DNA of 64,000 bases from Phascolarctos cinereus (taxonomy: Eukaryota; Chordata; Mammalia; Diprotodontia; Phascolarctidae), in NCBI RefSeq assembly GCF_002099425.1, contig NW_018343955.1:12758001-12822000 (forward strand), written 5' to 3'. The notes under the pieces are model-generated. The model was not told the DNA's origin. It made no database searches and worked only from the letters and a program-made list of their open reading frames with translations. This document shows, piece by piece, positions 1 to 9,439 of the stretch. The first letter of the stretch is position 1; the number at the start of each line of letters is the position of its first letter. A program made the position numbers and the translations under genes.

Positions 1-575
1 TGGTAAGAGAAATGATTATTAAATAACAAATTATTGGGGAGATCCTTGACCTTTCCCAAAAATTTACCCCACCTAGACTATCCTATCTAAGTGGAGTTGT
101 TGCCCCATCCAACAAGGAAACCTTACAAAGAATTTAATCTAAGGTGAATTCCAGACTATTGTGTTCCACTCAGGTAGGTTTGGGCATGAGGTAGATCCTT
201 TGTCTAGATTGTCCAAAACTGGGGGTGATTTGGAAGTAAATTGCGTAATCAAAGTCACATCCCCCAGCCACTCATTAGAATAGGTACACCTCTCATTATA
301 ATATTCATTCTTTCCATTAATTGTTAACCAATCAGAGTTGATTGCCATCCTTAAAAACACCCACTCTTCCAAGGGCACGTAAGTGTTGAGTGGTTCCATG
401 AGGGGTCTTTGACATTCAAGAGTGTCACTGACCCCTTTTATGTATTTATATGCTAGCATGATTAATAAAATGATTAATGTCTCTTGAATTTTTTACATGT
501 CACAAGGGCACCTTGCTGGGGCTGCTTCCTGAGTCCCCTCATTCTGTTTCACAATGGACTGACTGTGGAAGATGA
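1..575 (+). mobile_element. Possible retroviral-type LTR remnant (left end outside window)
   Basis: A CCAAT box in the context ttaaccaatcagagttga (about 328) is followed about 130 bases later by AATAAA (about 464) and a T-rich stretch, the usual promoter and polyadenylation order of a gammaretrovirus-like LTR. No internal region is recognised. Weak evidence; it could be unrelated unique DNA. Confidence 0.3.
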
Positions 576-1055
576 GGTTGGATACCAAGACAAGACAGAC
601 AGACAAGGCTTAAAAAACCATCTGCTATGGGAGCTTCAGCCTTCTACCAGGGCAACTTGAGTCCCAAGTTCATTCCCCGTACTATGAATCCCAAGTCCAA
701 AGTGTCTCCAGAATTTCTGCCTTTTCATCTAGTGAATCAAGCTTGGAATGGACATTGCTTTGTCCTTTCAAAAGAGAACATTGGTGGGGACCTAAACAAA
801 GTCAAACCATATAGTTCTTAAAAATCCTGGGTCTAAAATATTCCTCTAGGAGGACCTTCGGGGTTTGGAAAAGTGGTGCATTCACAGATGCTTGGTAGAT
901 TTAATGTTTTATTATGCATTGTGCTCTAGTTATTGTGTGCTTTTTATTTGCAGACATACTGCTGCATGTAGTTTATAAGCCACCTGCATCAGTAGCATAT
1001 TCTAGCATCTCTAGAGAGATAAAAGTCTGGAAGAATTCCTGGAAGATAGTTATAA
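576..1055. other. No assigned feature
   Basis: Short open frames at 627-821 and 914-1117 lack any recognisable domain; the second runs into the 7SL pseudogene. No repeat recognised. Confidence 0.5.
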
Positions 1056-1343
1056 GTCCAGGCATGGCACTGCAGCCTCTAATCCTAGAAACTAGGGAAC
1101 CTGGGCAGATATCTTGAGCTCAGGAGTCTGAGTTACAGTGGCCTAAGCAGATCAAGTATCTTCACTAACTTCAACATTAATATGGTGAGCCTTTCAAAAT
1201 GGGAGTTAGAGGTACCGATTGCCTAAGGAGAAGGAAAGTTGGAAATGGAATAGGTCAAAACTCCCATGTTCATGATAGTGGGACTTGGCCTCCGAGTAGG
1301 CTCTATACTTCCAGAGTAGGTGAAATAGGAAGATCCAGTTTTG
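1056..1343 (+). pseudogene. 7SL (SRP) RNA retropseudogene, full length
   Basis: Colinear with the 7SL RNA over its whole length. The Alu domain starts at the exact 5' nucleotide (gtccaggcatggcactgcag ... cctctaatcctag). The S domain is unmistakable: 'tgcctaaggagaaggaaagt', 'ggaataggtcaaaactccca' and 'atgatagtgggac'. The 3' end reaches 'agatccagtttt'. Substitutions throughout and loss of the conserved CpGs show an old non-functional copy. Its 3' end runs directly into a sense-oriented L1 3' end (see findings). Confidence 0.92.
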
Positions 1344-1363
1344 TTTTGTTTTTTTAAAGCACG

Positions 1364-2081
1364 AAACATTAAGTGCGTTGTTGGTGGATTGTGAACTGAT
1401 CCAACCATTCTGGCAAGCAATTTGAAACTATGCCCAAAGGGCAATCAAACTGTGCATACCCTTTCATCCAGCAATACCACTGGTAGGTCTATATCACAAC
1501 AAGATTATAAAAAAGAAAGGACCTATGTTACAAACATATTGATAGCAGCTCCTTTTGTTGCGGCAAATAATTAGAAGTGAGGAGATGTCCATCAATTGGA
1601 GAATGGCTGAACAAGTTGTAATATATGAATATAACAGAATACCATTATTCTGCAGGAAATGATGAGTAGGTGGACTTCAGAAAAACCTAGAAAGACTTAC
1701 ATGAACTGATGCTAAGTGAAGTGAGCAACATTGTGCGATGACCAACTTTGGTAGACTTAACTCTTCTCTTGATGGAAAATGCTATCCACATCCAGAGAAA
1801 GAACTAAGGAGTCTGAATGCAGATTGAAGGGTAACATTTTTTTTCTTTTTCGTTGTTGTTGTTTTTTCTTTCTCATGGTTTTCCCCTTTGGTTCTAATTC
1901 TCCTTTACAACATGACTAATGGGAAAATATGTTTAATATGATTATACATGTATAGCCTATATCAGACTGCATGCTGTCTTGAGGAGAGAGGTGGAGAGAG
2001 AGGGAGAGAAAATTTAGAACTCAAAATCTTATAGAAGTGAATATTGAAAACAAAAACAAATGAATAAATAATTTCTTTAAA
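1364..2081 (+). mobile_element. L1 3' end (ORF2 C-terminus and 3' UTR)
   Basis: Begins within the ORF2 C-terminal region ('tctggcaagcaatttgaaac', matching the reverse complement of the L1 near 10190). It continues with 'atgtccatcaattggagaat', 'cagaaaaacctagaaagact' and the 3' UTR ('ctatccacatccagagaaag', G-rich tract near 1985), and ends in an A-rich tail. Multiple stops; dead. Confidence 0.9.
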
Positions 2082-2395
2082 AATGCTATCCACCTCCAGA
2101 GAAAGAACTGATGAAGTCTGAATGCAGATCGAAGCATACTATTTTAACATTCTTTTTTTCCAGTTTTTTCTTTTAGTCTATTTCCTCTTTTACAACATGA
2201 CTAATACGTAAACATGTTTTGTGAGATTGCAAATATATAACCTATGTCAAATTGTTTTACTGTCTTAAGGAAGAGGAGGAGAAAGGGAAGGGAGGAAGGG
2301 AAAAAATTTGGAACTCAAAGATCATTTAAAAATGTTAAAAATTGTCTTTACATGTAATTGGAAGAAAATACTATTTTTAAAAAGTACTCATTAAG
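2082..2395 (+). mobile_element. Second L1 3' UTR, 5'-truncated
   Basis: Starts again at 'aatgctatccacctccagag' and ends 'tttacatgtaattggaagaa' plus A-rich tail, so it is a separate copy placed directly behind the first. Confidence 0.88.
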
Positions 2396-2574
2396 GTGTA
2401 AGAAACAAAACTTGAGACCCACCTACAAAGGAAAATACTGTCTAAAAATGTTGTATAATGCATTCATTCATTCTCTATTTATCAGACTGGACTCATGGTT
2501 TCTTCGGCACATGGACCTCCCATAGCATTTGGCAGATGGACAAATTCTTAAGCAACTCATAGTCTCGAAGAATT

Positions 2575-2700
2575 TTCTGGGGCACTGAGATGTTAAGTCA
2601 TTTGAGTCACATAGACAATCTGTATCAAAGACAAGAATTAAACCCAGATCTTCCTGACTTTAAAATAAGCCCTCTTTCTATTACACTATATTACATCTTG
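2575..2700 (-). mobile_element. MIR fragment (antisense)
   Basis: 'tgagatgttaagtcatttga' and 'aacccagatcttcctgactt' match the antisense core and right part. Confidence 0.6.
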
Positions 2701-2794
2701 TTCAATGCATATGTGAGAAAAGTTTATAGCTGCAAGTACAGAGCAAGCTGTATACAAGCCAAAGTATGACTTTTACCATGGCAAACTAGGTTTT

Positions 2795-2822
2795 GTGTTT
2801 TTGTTTGTTTGTTTGTTTGTTT
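2795..2822. repeat. (GTTT)n simple repeat
   Basis: Six or so GTTT units forming the pyrimidine-rich tract in front of a candidate splice acceptor. Confidence 0.85.
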
Positions 2823-2828
2823 CCCCAG

Positions 2829-2890
2829 GAAACCTGCCATACACAATTGTCAAGTCGTACACAGGATACGTCACAAACACATCAACAACG
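2829..2890 (+). other. Candidate cryptic exon, 62 bases
   Basis: T-rich tract then ttccccag (2821-2828) and, after 62 bases, the consensus donor gtaagt (2891). All three frames are open, one reading GNLPYTIVKSYTGYVTNTST with the preceding GG base. No protein family recognised and no neighbouring exon found; may be chance. Confidence 0.2.
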
Positions 2891-3689
2891 GTAAGTGCCC
2901 TAGATGGAGAAAAGGCGAAGACCACTGATCTAGTAAGAGACTAGTTTTCAATGTGATGTACACTCTGAAATTTGAAAACCCTGATGTCATGTCATTGGAA
3001 TGCTTGCAAAGGTTAGAGAAATAATTTGGCCTTGGCTATATACTAAATCTGTCAGCACTTGACAACATGAAGGGGAAGATCCCTCCAAGCTCCTGCTACA
3101 AGAGAAGAGACTAGTTTGGAGGCTAGTACTTAAGGTTGTTGTGAAGCCAAAAGACATAGTTGGTGTCAAATGGCACCACGTAAGTGCTGGACTGATAGGG
3201 AAGAGGTGGATGCTGCTGTCCGGGCATCTGATTAGACTTGAAAAGTTTAGATGAAATAAACTGATGGATGAAAATGATCATCTGAGTAAAAAAATTTGAC
3301 TCCTAAGAAGAGCCAATTTTACCCCAAATACCTAGAGAATGCTTGGGTTACAGAAATGAACACTGGTTGCCCAGACCCGAAGCCTGGAGCCCAGGAAAAG
3401 TCTTCTGAGAAATGGAATGATTAGGCATAGCTCCTGCTCACAGAAAGACAAAAGATCACAAATCCAGTGATTTCAAGAGCCTGATGCAAGCACGGTAACA
3501 TTGCAATAAAGACACAGTGGCAGAAGTAGGTTCTATTATAATTGTGGTCAAGGTGGACGTGTGAACACTGAAGGAACTCAAGAGAGGGATTAAGACTTGG
3601 TTTGGTAGAAAGTATTGACCTCTGACTTTGTATTTGCTTACATGTCTATTTTTGTTTCTGTTATATGGGAGGCAGAAGAGAATAGGCAT
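2891..3689. other. No assigned feature
   Basis: Unique-looking sequence; short open frames on both strands without family features. Confidence 0.5.
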
Positions 3690-3960
3690 TTATATAGCAC
3701 CACTTATAAGCATTTATACAGCACATAATAATGTACCAGACTATGGTAAGCCCCTTATAATTATTACCTCATTTAATCCTCACAATAACCTTGTGAGGTG
3801 GGTACTGCTATTGTCCCCATTTTACAGTGAAGGAAACTAAGGCAAAAGAGGTTAAGTGACTAGCCCAGAGTCACACAGCTGGTATATGTCTAAGGCTGGA
3901 TTTGAACTCAAGTTTTCCTGACTCCAGGCCGGGCTCTATCCACTGTGTCACCTAGCTGTT
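3690..3960 (-). mobile_element. MIR-type CORE-SINE, long form (antisense)
   Basis: 'tcatttaatcctcacaataa', 'ggtactgctattgtccccat', 'ttaagtgactagcccagagt' and 'tccactgtgtcacctagctg' in order. Confidence 0.9.
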
Positions 3961-3965
3961 TAGGT

Positions 3966-4090
3966 GGGATGTAAACTCCTTAAGGGCTTGGGGCTATTTC
4001 AGTTTTGTCTTTGTATTCCCAGCACTCTGCACAATTCCTGATAATATAACAGGCATATAATGGAGGCTTGTTTTTGATTAATTTATTGAT
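3966..4090 (+). mobile_element. L2 3' end (sense)
   Basis: 'gtaaactccttaagggcttg' and 'tctttgtattcccagcactc' are L2 terminal sequence. Confidence 0.75.
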
Positions 4091-4784
4091 TTATCCTGCG
4101 TTGGGAAAGGATTATAGGATCAAAGATATAGGTCATGAAGGTCACCTCAGACCATGAAAATCCTAAGCTTTACCTCATCAACAATGGTTTATGGGACTTT
4201 TCTCTCTGTACTCAGAAGATTCTGTATAAGGTAACACTGATAATAACTCACTGCGGAGTTCAGTAAGTTTACATCCAGGAAGTTTACACATTCCCTGTTT
4301 TGAGGGGAAATGCTGAGTAAGTCCATTCTCTCTGTGGTTTCCAGAGGGTCATCCGTCTTCTACTTGTCATCTCCATCTCTTCCTGAGGGGCAACAATGAC
4401 AAGGCATGTAAGGATCTGTGGATCTGTCCAAGAAGAACTTAGCTTTTAGCCCCTACCACTGGTGAAACCTCACCTCCTTTCTGTACTTGCCAAATTTCAG
4501 TGAAGGCTGATTACATAAATGTCATATAATGACTTCACCTATACTGTATGTAGCATTTATTCAGTCTAGAATGGATAAACAAATGAATGGTACATCATCA
4601 TTAAAACACAAGTTATAATGAAAGAATTAAACACCTATTGAAAAGCTGTGAGCACACTCTCCAAATCCCGGAAGTCTTCCCAGATGGAAGATCAATTTGA
4701 ACCCAGGAGTTCAAGGAAATGTACAGTGTGAGAAGTTTAATTTCTAACTGCTGCTCTCTTTTAAATAAGCAAATAGTCACTAAC
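4091..4784. other. No assigned feature
   Basis: No recognised repeat or gene. The minus-strand open frame of 128 codons (4613-4999) overlaps an L1 fragment and looks random. Confidence 0.45.
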
Positions 4785-5665
4785 AAAAGATACATATTCA
4801 CATGGAGATTTAACAATGAAATCTTATTTAATAAGTGGGTCAAAGAACAAATCATAGAAAAAAATGAATAACTATGTAAAATAAAATAATAATGAACAAC
4901 ACACCAAAAATTCTGGGATTTAGCTAAAGCAATCCTCAAGGGGAAAATTATATCCTTAGCAAAATAGAAAAAGAGAAGGTTAATTAACTGGATATCCATT
5001 AAAAAAAAATTAGAAAATCAACAAGTAAAACTAAAATAAGCACAAACAGGGAGATATTAAAAATGAGAGGGGAAATAGACACATAAGAAACCAAAAACCC
5101 CATAAATAAAACTAAAAGGTGCTTGTTTTAAAATAATAAAATTGTTAAACCCTTAGCTAATCTTATTAATAACAAGAGTACAGAAAATCAAATCAATAAA
5201 ATAGCAAATGAACAAAGTGAAATCACAACAAAACTAAAAGAAAGAAAAAGAATAATCAGAACATATAATGCAGTTATATGCTAACAAAATAGAGAACACA
5301 AAACAAATAGAGGAATATTTTCATAACTTAAAATACCCAAGCTACCAGGAGACCAGATTAAAGATCTTAAGTAACCTGATCACAGAAAAAGAAATAGATC
5401 TAGCTATAAAAGAACTATTTAAAAAAAAATCCCAGGACCAGTGGATTCATAGGACAGTTCTAACAGACTTTCAAACAACAGTTAGTACCCATGCTTCACA
5501 AATTTGTATCAAAAATTGAGGAAGTATCCTACTAGAATCCTTTTATGAGACAAATATAGTCCTAATAGCTAAACCAGGGGGAAAAAAACACAAGGAAAAA
5601 AAAACAACAACTATAGGCCAATATCATTAATGAACACTGACTCAAAAATTTCGACCAGGCAACCA
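4785..5665 (+). mobile_element. L1 ORF2 fragment (linker to start of RT)
   Basis: The frame around 4905-4975 reads QKFWDLAKAILKGKIISLAK, the L1 'WDAAKAVLRGKFIAL' block. 5268-5517 reads MQLYANKIENTKQIEEYF and TEKEIDLAIKELFKKKSQDQ, the L1 segment just before the RT core, and 5550-5660 holds decayed 'LIAKPG ... ISLMNTDSKI'. At least four stops and frame changes; A-rich like other L1 sense strands. Confidence 0.85.
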
Positions 5666-6317
5666 AGTACCCATTCCATGTTTTACTAACTAGATGAATG
5701 GGCAAAATAGGCAAAAAGCTCTGAATCTGAGACATAACACGGGGAATGGATTTGGGATCTAGGTGAACTCATGAACAACAAAACCTTGCACAGTAGAGGA
5801 TATTGTTGGTCTTGGCTGTCTTGTCTTGCCAGGGTCCCCAACCTCCCCGGCCCCCAGATGTGTGTAAAACCATAGGCTAATAGGAACTAAAAGATTCAAG
5901 AGCCTGGAATTGTAGAGGAGATAACATTCTAGCTAAATTCCTGAGAAGGAATCTCTTGGTGGAGAGGAGAAAAGAGACTGCCTCAGTCTCCCCCTCTCCC
6001 TTCATCAGAGGAGGATCTTGTGAGCTTGGAAGTGTCAGAAGGATTTTGGACTTCCCCTCTTTCCAACAGCGCATCCCTGGAAGAGCTGACGGAAGTCTCT
6101 GAATTGGGACCCAAGGACAGACTGAATTCAGATTCGAGGTGCCACTAAGCAGCCTCCAGAAAAGCTATATTATACCTAAGGAAAACATTTTGATGACTCC
6201 AGCAAAAGGACTTCCAGGAACTGTGAGTTACCCCTTTGCCGCATGTACTTAGCTTGAGCCCACTTTCTCCTGGACTCCGTATGAACTGGTAGGAGAATGT
6301 GTTATACTTACCAGGCA
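5666..6317. other. No assigned feature
   Basis: Unique-looking sequence with a short open frame on the minus strand (5877-6074). No family recognised. Confidence 0.45.
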
Positions 6318-6565
6318 ATTAGCTAGTACAGTGGATAGAGCAATGGCCCTGGAGTCAGAAAGAGTTGAGTCTGAATCCATTCTTAGGCTCTTAATAACTG
6401 TGTGACCGTGTTTGCCTTAGTTTTTTCAACTGTAAAATGGAGATAATAATAGCATTTACCTCCCAGGGTTGTTCTAAGGATCAAATGAGATATTTGTTAA
6501 GTGCTTAGTACAGTGCCTGGCACAGAGTAGGCACTATGTAAATGCATATTCCCTTCCCTTTTGGG
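6318..6565 (+). mobile_element. MIR-type CORE-SINE, full length (sense)
   Basis: tRNA-like head 'tacagtggatagagcaatgg', core 'taactgtgtgaccgtgtttg' and tail 'cagtgcctggcacagagtag'. Confidence 0.92.
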
Positions 6566-6649
6566 ACACTATTTTCACATGAGTTGTTTTCATTTTATGA
6601 CCTTAGTGAATACCTTTTCTCCAAAAGCTGATTAAGTATGACTGATTAG

Positions 6650-6900
6650 CTGATTGCTGTCTATTCAGCCATTTTCAGTAGTGTCCAACTGTTCGTGATC
6701 CCATTTGGGGTTTTCTTGGCAAAAATACTGGAGTGGTTTGCCATTTCCTTCTCCAGCTCATTTTACAGATGAGGAAACTGAGGCAGATGGGTTAAGGGTC
6801 ACACAGCTAGTAAGTGTCTGAAGTCACATTCAAACTCAGGAAGATGTGTCTTCCTGACTCCAGGCTTGGCACTCTATCTACTACACTATCTAGCTGCCCT
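6650..6900 (-). mobile_element. Marsupial CORE-SINE, long form (antisense)
   Basis: 'ccatttggggttttcttggc', 'ctggagtggtttgccatttc', 'cagatgaggaaactgaggca' and 'actctatctactacactatc' in order. Confidence 0.93.
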
Positions 6901-8207
6901 AATTAATTGATTAATTAACTAATTGATATCAGGTGTTAATCACTGGGGGGGAAAGCACACTAATAGAGGCAATAGCACATATGACCTATAACATTAGAAA
7001 GATATTCCCAAAGTAGCAACTGAGCTCTGGAGACCCAGGCTGCTAGCATGAGTGTTGAGTGTGAGTTGGGATAATCATTCCACACCCTAAGCTACATGCG
7101 GAGCCTCATCCTGAATAAATATTTAGCCCTTCACATATGCAGAGACCCCTGGAGAGATAATCAACCTAGGACTTTTGTTACTCTAGTTTTCAGGAGTTTG
7201 TGTGCTTTGTTTTAGACTGCAATTATATAACACTCAAGTTTTTCTGATTGTTTCTTTATACATCAGATCAGTTTTTCAAAAGTAACTTTTGCTTGTTTGA
7301 TTACATGTATACTGATAACTATTGTATTGTCATACCTAGTAAAAGTATTGCAGCTAATATGGGAAGTATGGATTTTTCATACCTATAATACTAATACATA
7401 GCAGTTTGTTTAAAGCACACCATGATAGTTCATCAATGTTATTTTATTTTATTTTTAAATAGTCCTATACTTGCCTTATTTGTGCCACGAGTCTGGACAA
7501 CTTCTCTGAGATTGTTATGTACTGTAGGTCCGTGGGACGAAGTTTGCCTGCTGGCCTAGAAACCCCATGTAATCAACCCTATGTGTATTATTCCTTTTGT
7601 TGAGGAGCCCCACAGCTCTTCGAAGGCTTTCTTTATATGTATTTTTTTTAAGGTAAAGAAAAGGGTGAGTTAGAAGTTCAATTTGGATGGTCCTTTCAGA
7701 GGCAAGGACCTACTGGGGGTAAATTTCAAAGGTATTTTAGTATAGGAACCCAAAGGAAATTTGTTTGGATTTACTAGGGATTACTAGAGAAAGTTAGGTG
7801 TGTCCTGTATAAAAAGGACTACTTGGAAAATTATTCACCCTCCAATTGGATGGATTTTTTAACTGAAGGAATCATAGAAGAGTTTTTATCGACAGTTTGT
7901 CTTCTCACCTGAAGGGTAAAGACTACCGAGGATCGTTTCCAGTGACTCCAGGTCCTTAATCCCTGTTGATAGAGGGCTGCATAATCTGGAGTTTCTGTAG
8001 GGACTAAGGTTCCCTTCTGAGAATGGAAGCTTGACTTGATTTTCCTTTTTATGTTCTTCAATTATTAGACATGGTTTGTATGCATAGATCCAATAGAGGT
8101 ACTCGGTCATGGGAAAGGGTTGATACAAATCCCCAGTCCCTGGTGCTCAGTGCTGCTGCTATAGTACTCAGTACCCAGCTGAGTTCAAGGTTGAGGGGCC
8201 TTTTGGA
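6901..8207. other. No assigned feature
   Basis: About 1.3 kb without a repeat I can name. Two overlapping minus-strand open frames (7831-8128) sit in different frames and show no domain. Confidence 0.4.
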
Positions 8208-8270
8208 GAAGAAAGAGAGACAGAGAGGGAGACATAGTGAGACAGAGACAGAGAGACAGAGACAAAGAGA
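8208..8270. repeat. Purine-rich (GACAGA)n simple repeat
   Basis: Degenerate GAGACAGA units; it also generates the spurious low-complexity open frames here. Confidence 0.85.
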
Positions 8271-8460
8271 AGCCAAGGACAGTAGCCCTCAGTAAACCAG
8301 AGTTGCTTCACAAAGCCAAGAGAAATTGCTTTAGTAACCTTAGGTCCCTAATCCCTAATCTGAAAATGAAGGAAGAGATTAATGAAAAACAGAAAACCAT
8401 TCAATAAATAAATAAAATCAGGAACCAATATACCCATGTGCTCAGAGAGTACTCTAAGGC

Positions 8461-8690
8461 AGGGATGTCAAATTGAAATAGAAATGGTGAGGGGGGTGGG
8501 CTAGACCATTAAACTGTACATAAGGATCCTGTAGGCTGCATATTGACTTAGTTTTAAGTTGTAATGTTATTTACGTTTTATTGTATTTTTTTGGTTAAAT
8601 ATTTCCCAATTACATTTTAATCTTTTTTGGTCTATATTAAAGAGTGTTACAGGCCATATATGGCCCACCAGCCAGTTGTCTGATGCTTCT
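8461..8690. mobile_element. Probable non-autonomous hAT (Charlie-like) transposon
   Basis: Left end cagggatgtcaaattg and right end (reverse complement cagcagaagcatcagacaa) are imperfect terminal inverted repeats of a 'CAGggATGTCAAA' type. The inside holds the family-like 'atttcccaattacattttaa' and 'ggccatatatggcccaccag'. Flanks ctctaagg / ctgttaagg allow a decayed 8-base duplication. No transposase. Confidence 0.5.
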
Positions 8691-8869
8691 GCTGTTAAGG
8701 ATCAAGATTTCTCTCTGAGAAGGGAGACTTGATCTTTTCTTTATCATGTTTGTGTTGGGAAGAGCCTTCTGCAAGCACCAAAACAGATGGGAACCTATTA
8801 GAACTCTGTTAAATGAAATTGGTTTGTATATATTTAGGCTCTCCTTCATTTAAGTGTAAGACAGTAGTA
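8691..8869. other. No assigned feature
   Basis: Short stretch between the hAT-like element and an antisense L1; nothing recognised. Confidence 0.5.
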
Positions 8870-9435
8870 TTATCATAGAAAGAATTTGGTAGACAGTCTT
8901 ATTTTTCCTATTTTTGCAATGCATAGTATCGGAGTTAGTTGTTCATTGAATATTTGATAGAATTTCTTTGTAAATCCATCTAGTTCTAGTTTCACTTTTT
9001 TTTTTCTTTTTGGGAGTTCAGGCTTGGCTTGTTTAAATTCTTTTTCTGAGGGGCAGGTAGGTGGCGCAGTGGATAGAGCACCAGTCCTGAAGTCAGGAAG
9101 ACCTGAGTTCAAATCCCATCTCAGACCACATACTTGACACTTACTAGCTGTGTGACCCTGGCCAAGTCACTTAAGCCCAATTGTCCCAATAAATTCTTTT
9201 TCTGAGTTTAGGTTATTTTTTTTACTATATTTTATGTTATTATTAGTAGCATTTTACATTTTTATAAATGTTATCCATTTCATTTAAGTTGTTGAGTTTT
9301 TTAGTTGAAATGTAGTTGGGCAAAAATGTTTCCAGTAATTAATTTTATTTCTTCTTTGTTTGTTGAGAATACTTCTTTTTCAGTTTTGAAACTAGTCATA
9401 AGGTTTTCCTACTTTGTTTTTTTTAGTGGCTTTGG
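8870..9435 (-). mobile_element. L1 ORF2 fragment (antisense), carrying a SINE
   Basis: The minus strand reads LELDGFTKKFYQIFNEQLTP, the L1 'GLDGFTAEFYQ' block at the start of the RT. It is split by a SINE at 9051-9190 and bordered on the right by the 3' end of another L1. Confidence 0.7.
9051..9190 (+). mobile_element. Marsupial CORE-SINE with intact target-site duplication
   Basis: Full head-to-core copy (gggcaggtaggtggcgcagt ... ctggccaagtcacttaagcc). It is flanked by identical 16-base repeats aaattctttttctgag at 9035-9050 and 9191-9206, proving insertion into the surrounding L1. Confidence 0.97.
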
Positions 9436-9439
9436 AATG

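Noticed and set aside
4613-4999. 128-codon minus-strand frame, one of the longest in the window
   Set aside because: Lies partly antisense to an L1 ORF2 fragment and has A/T-driven composition; treated as a shadow.
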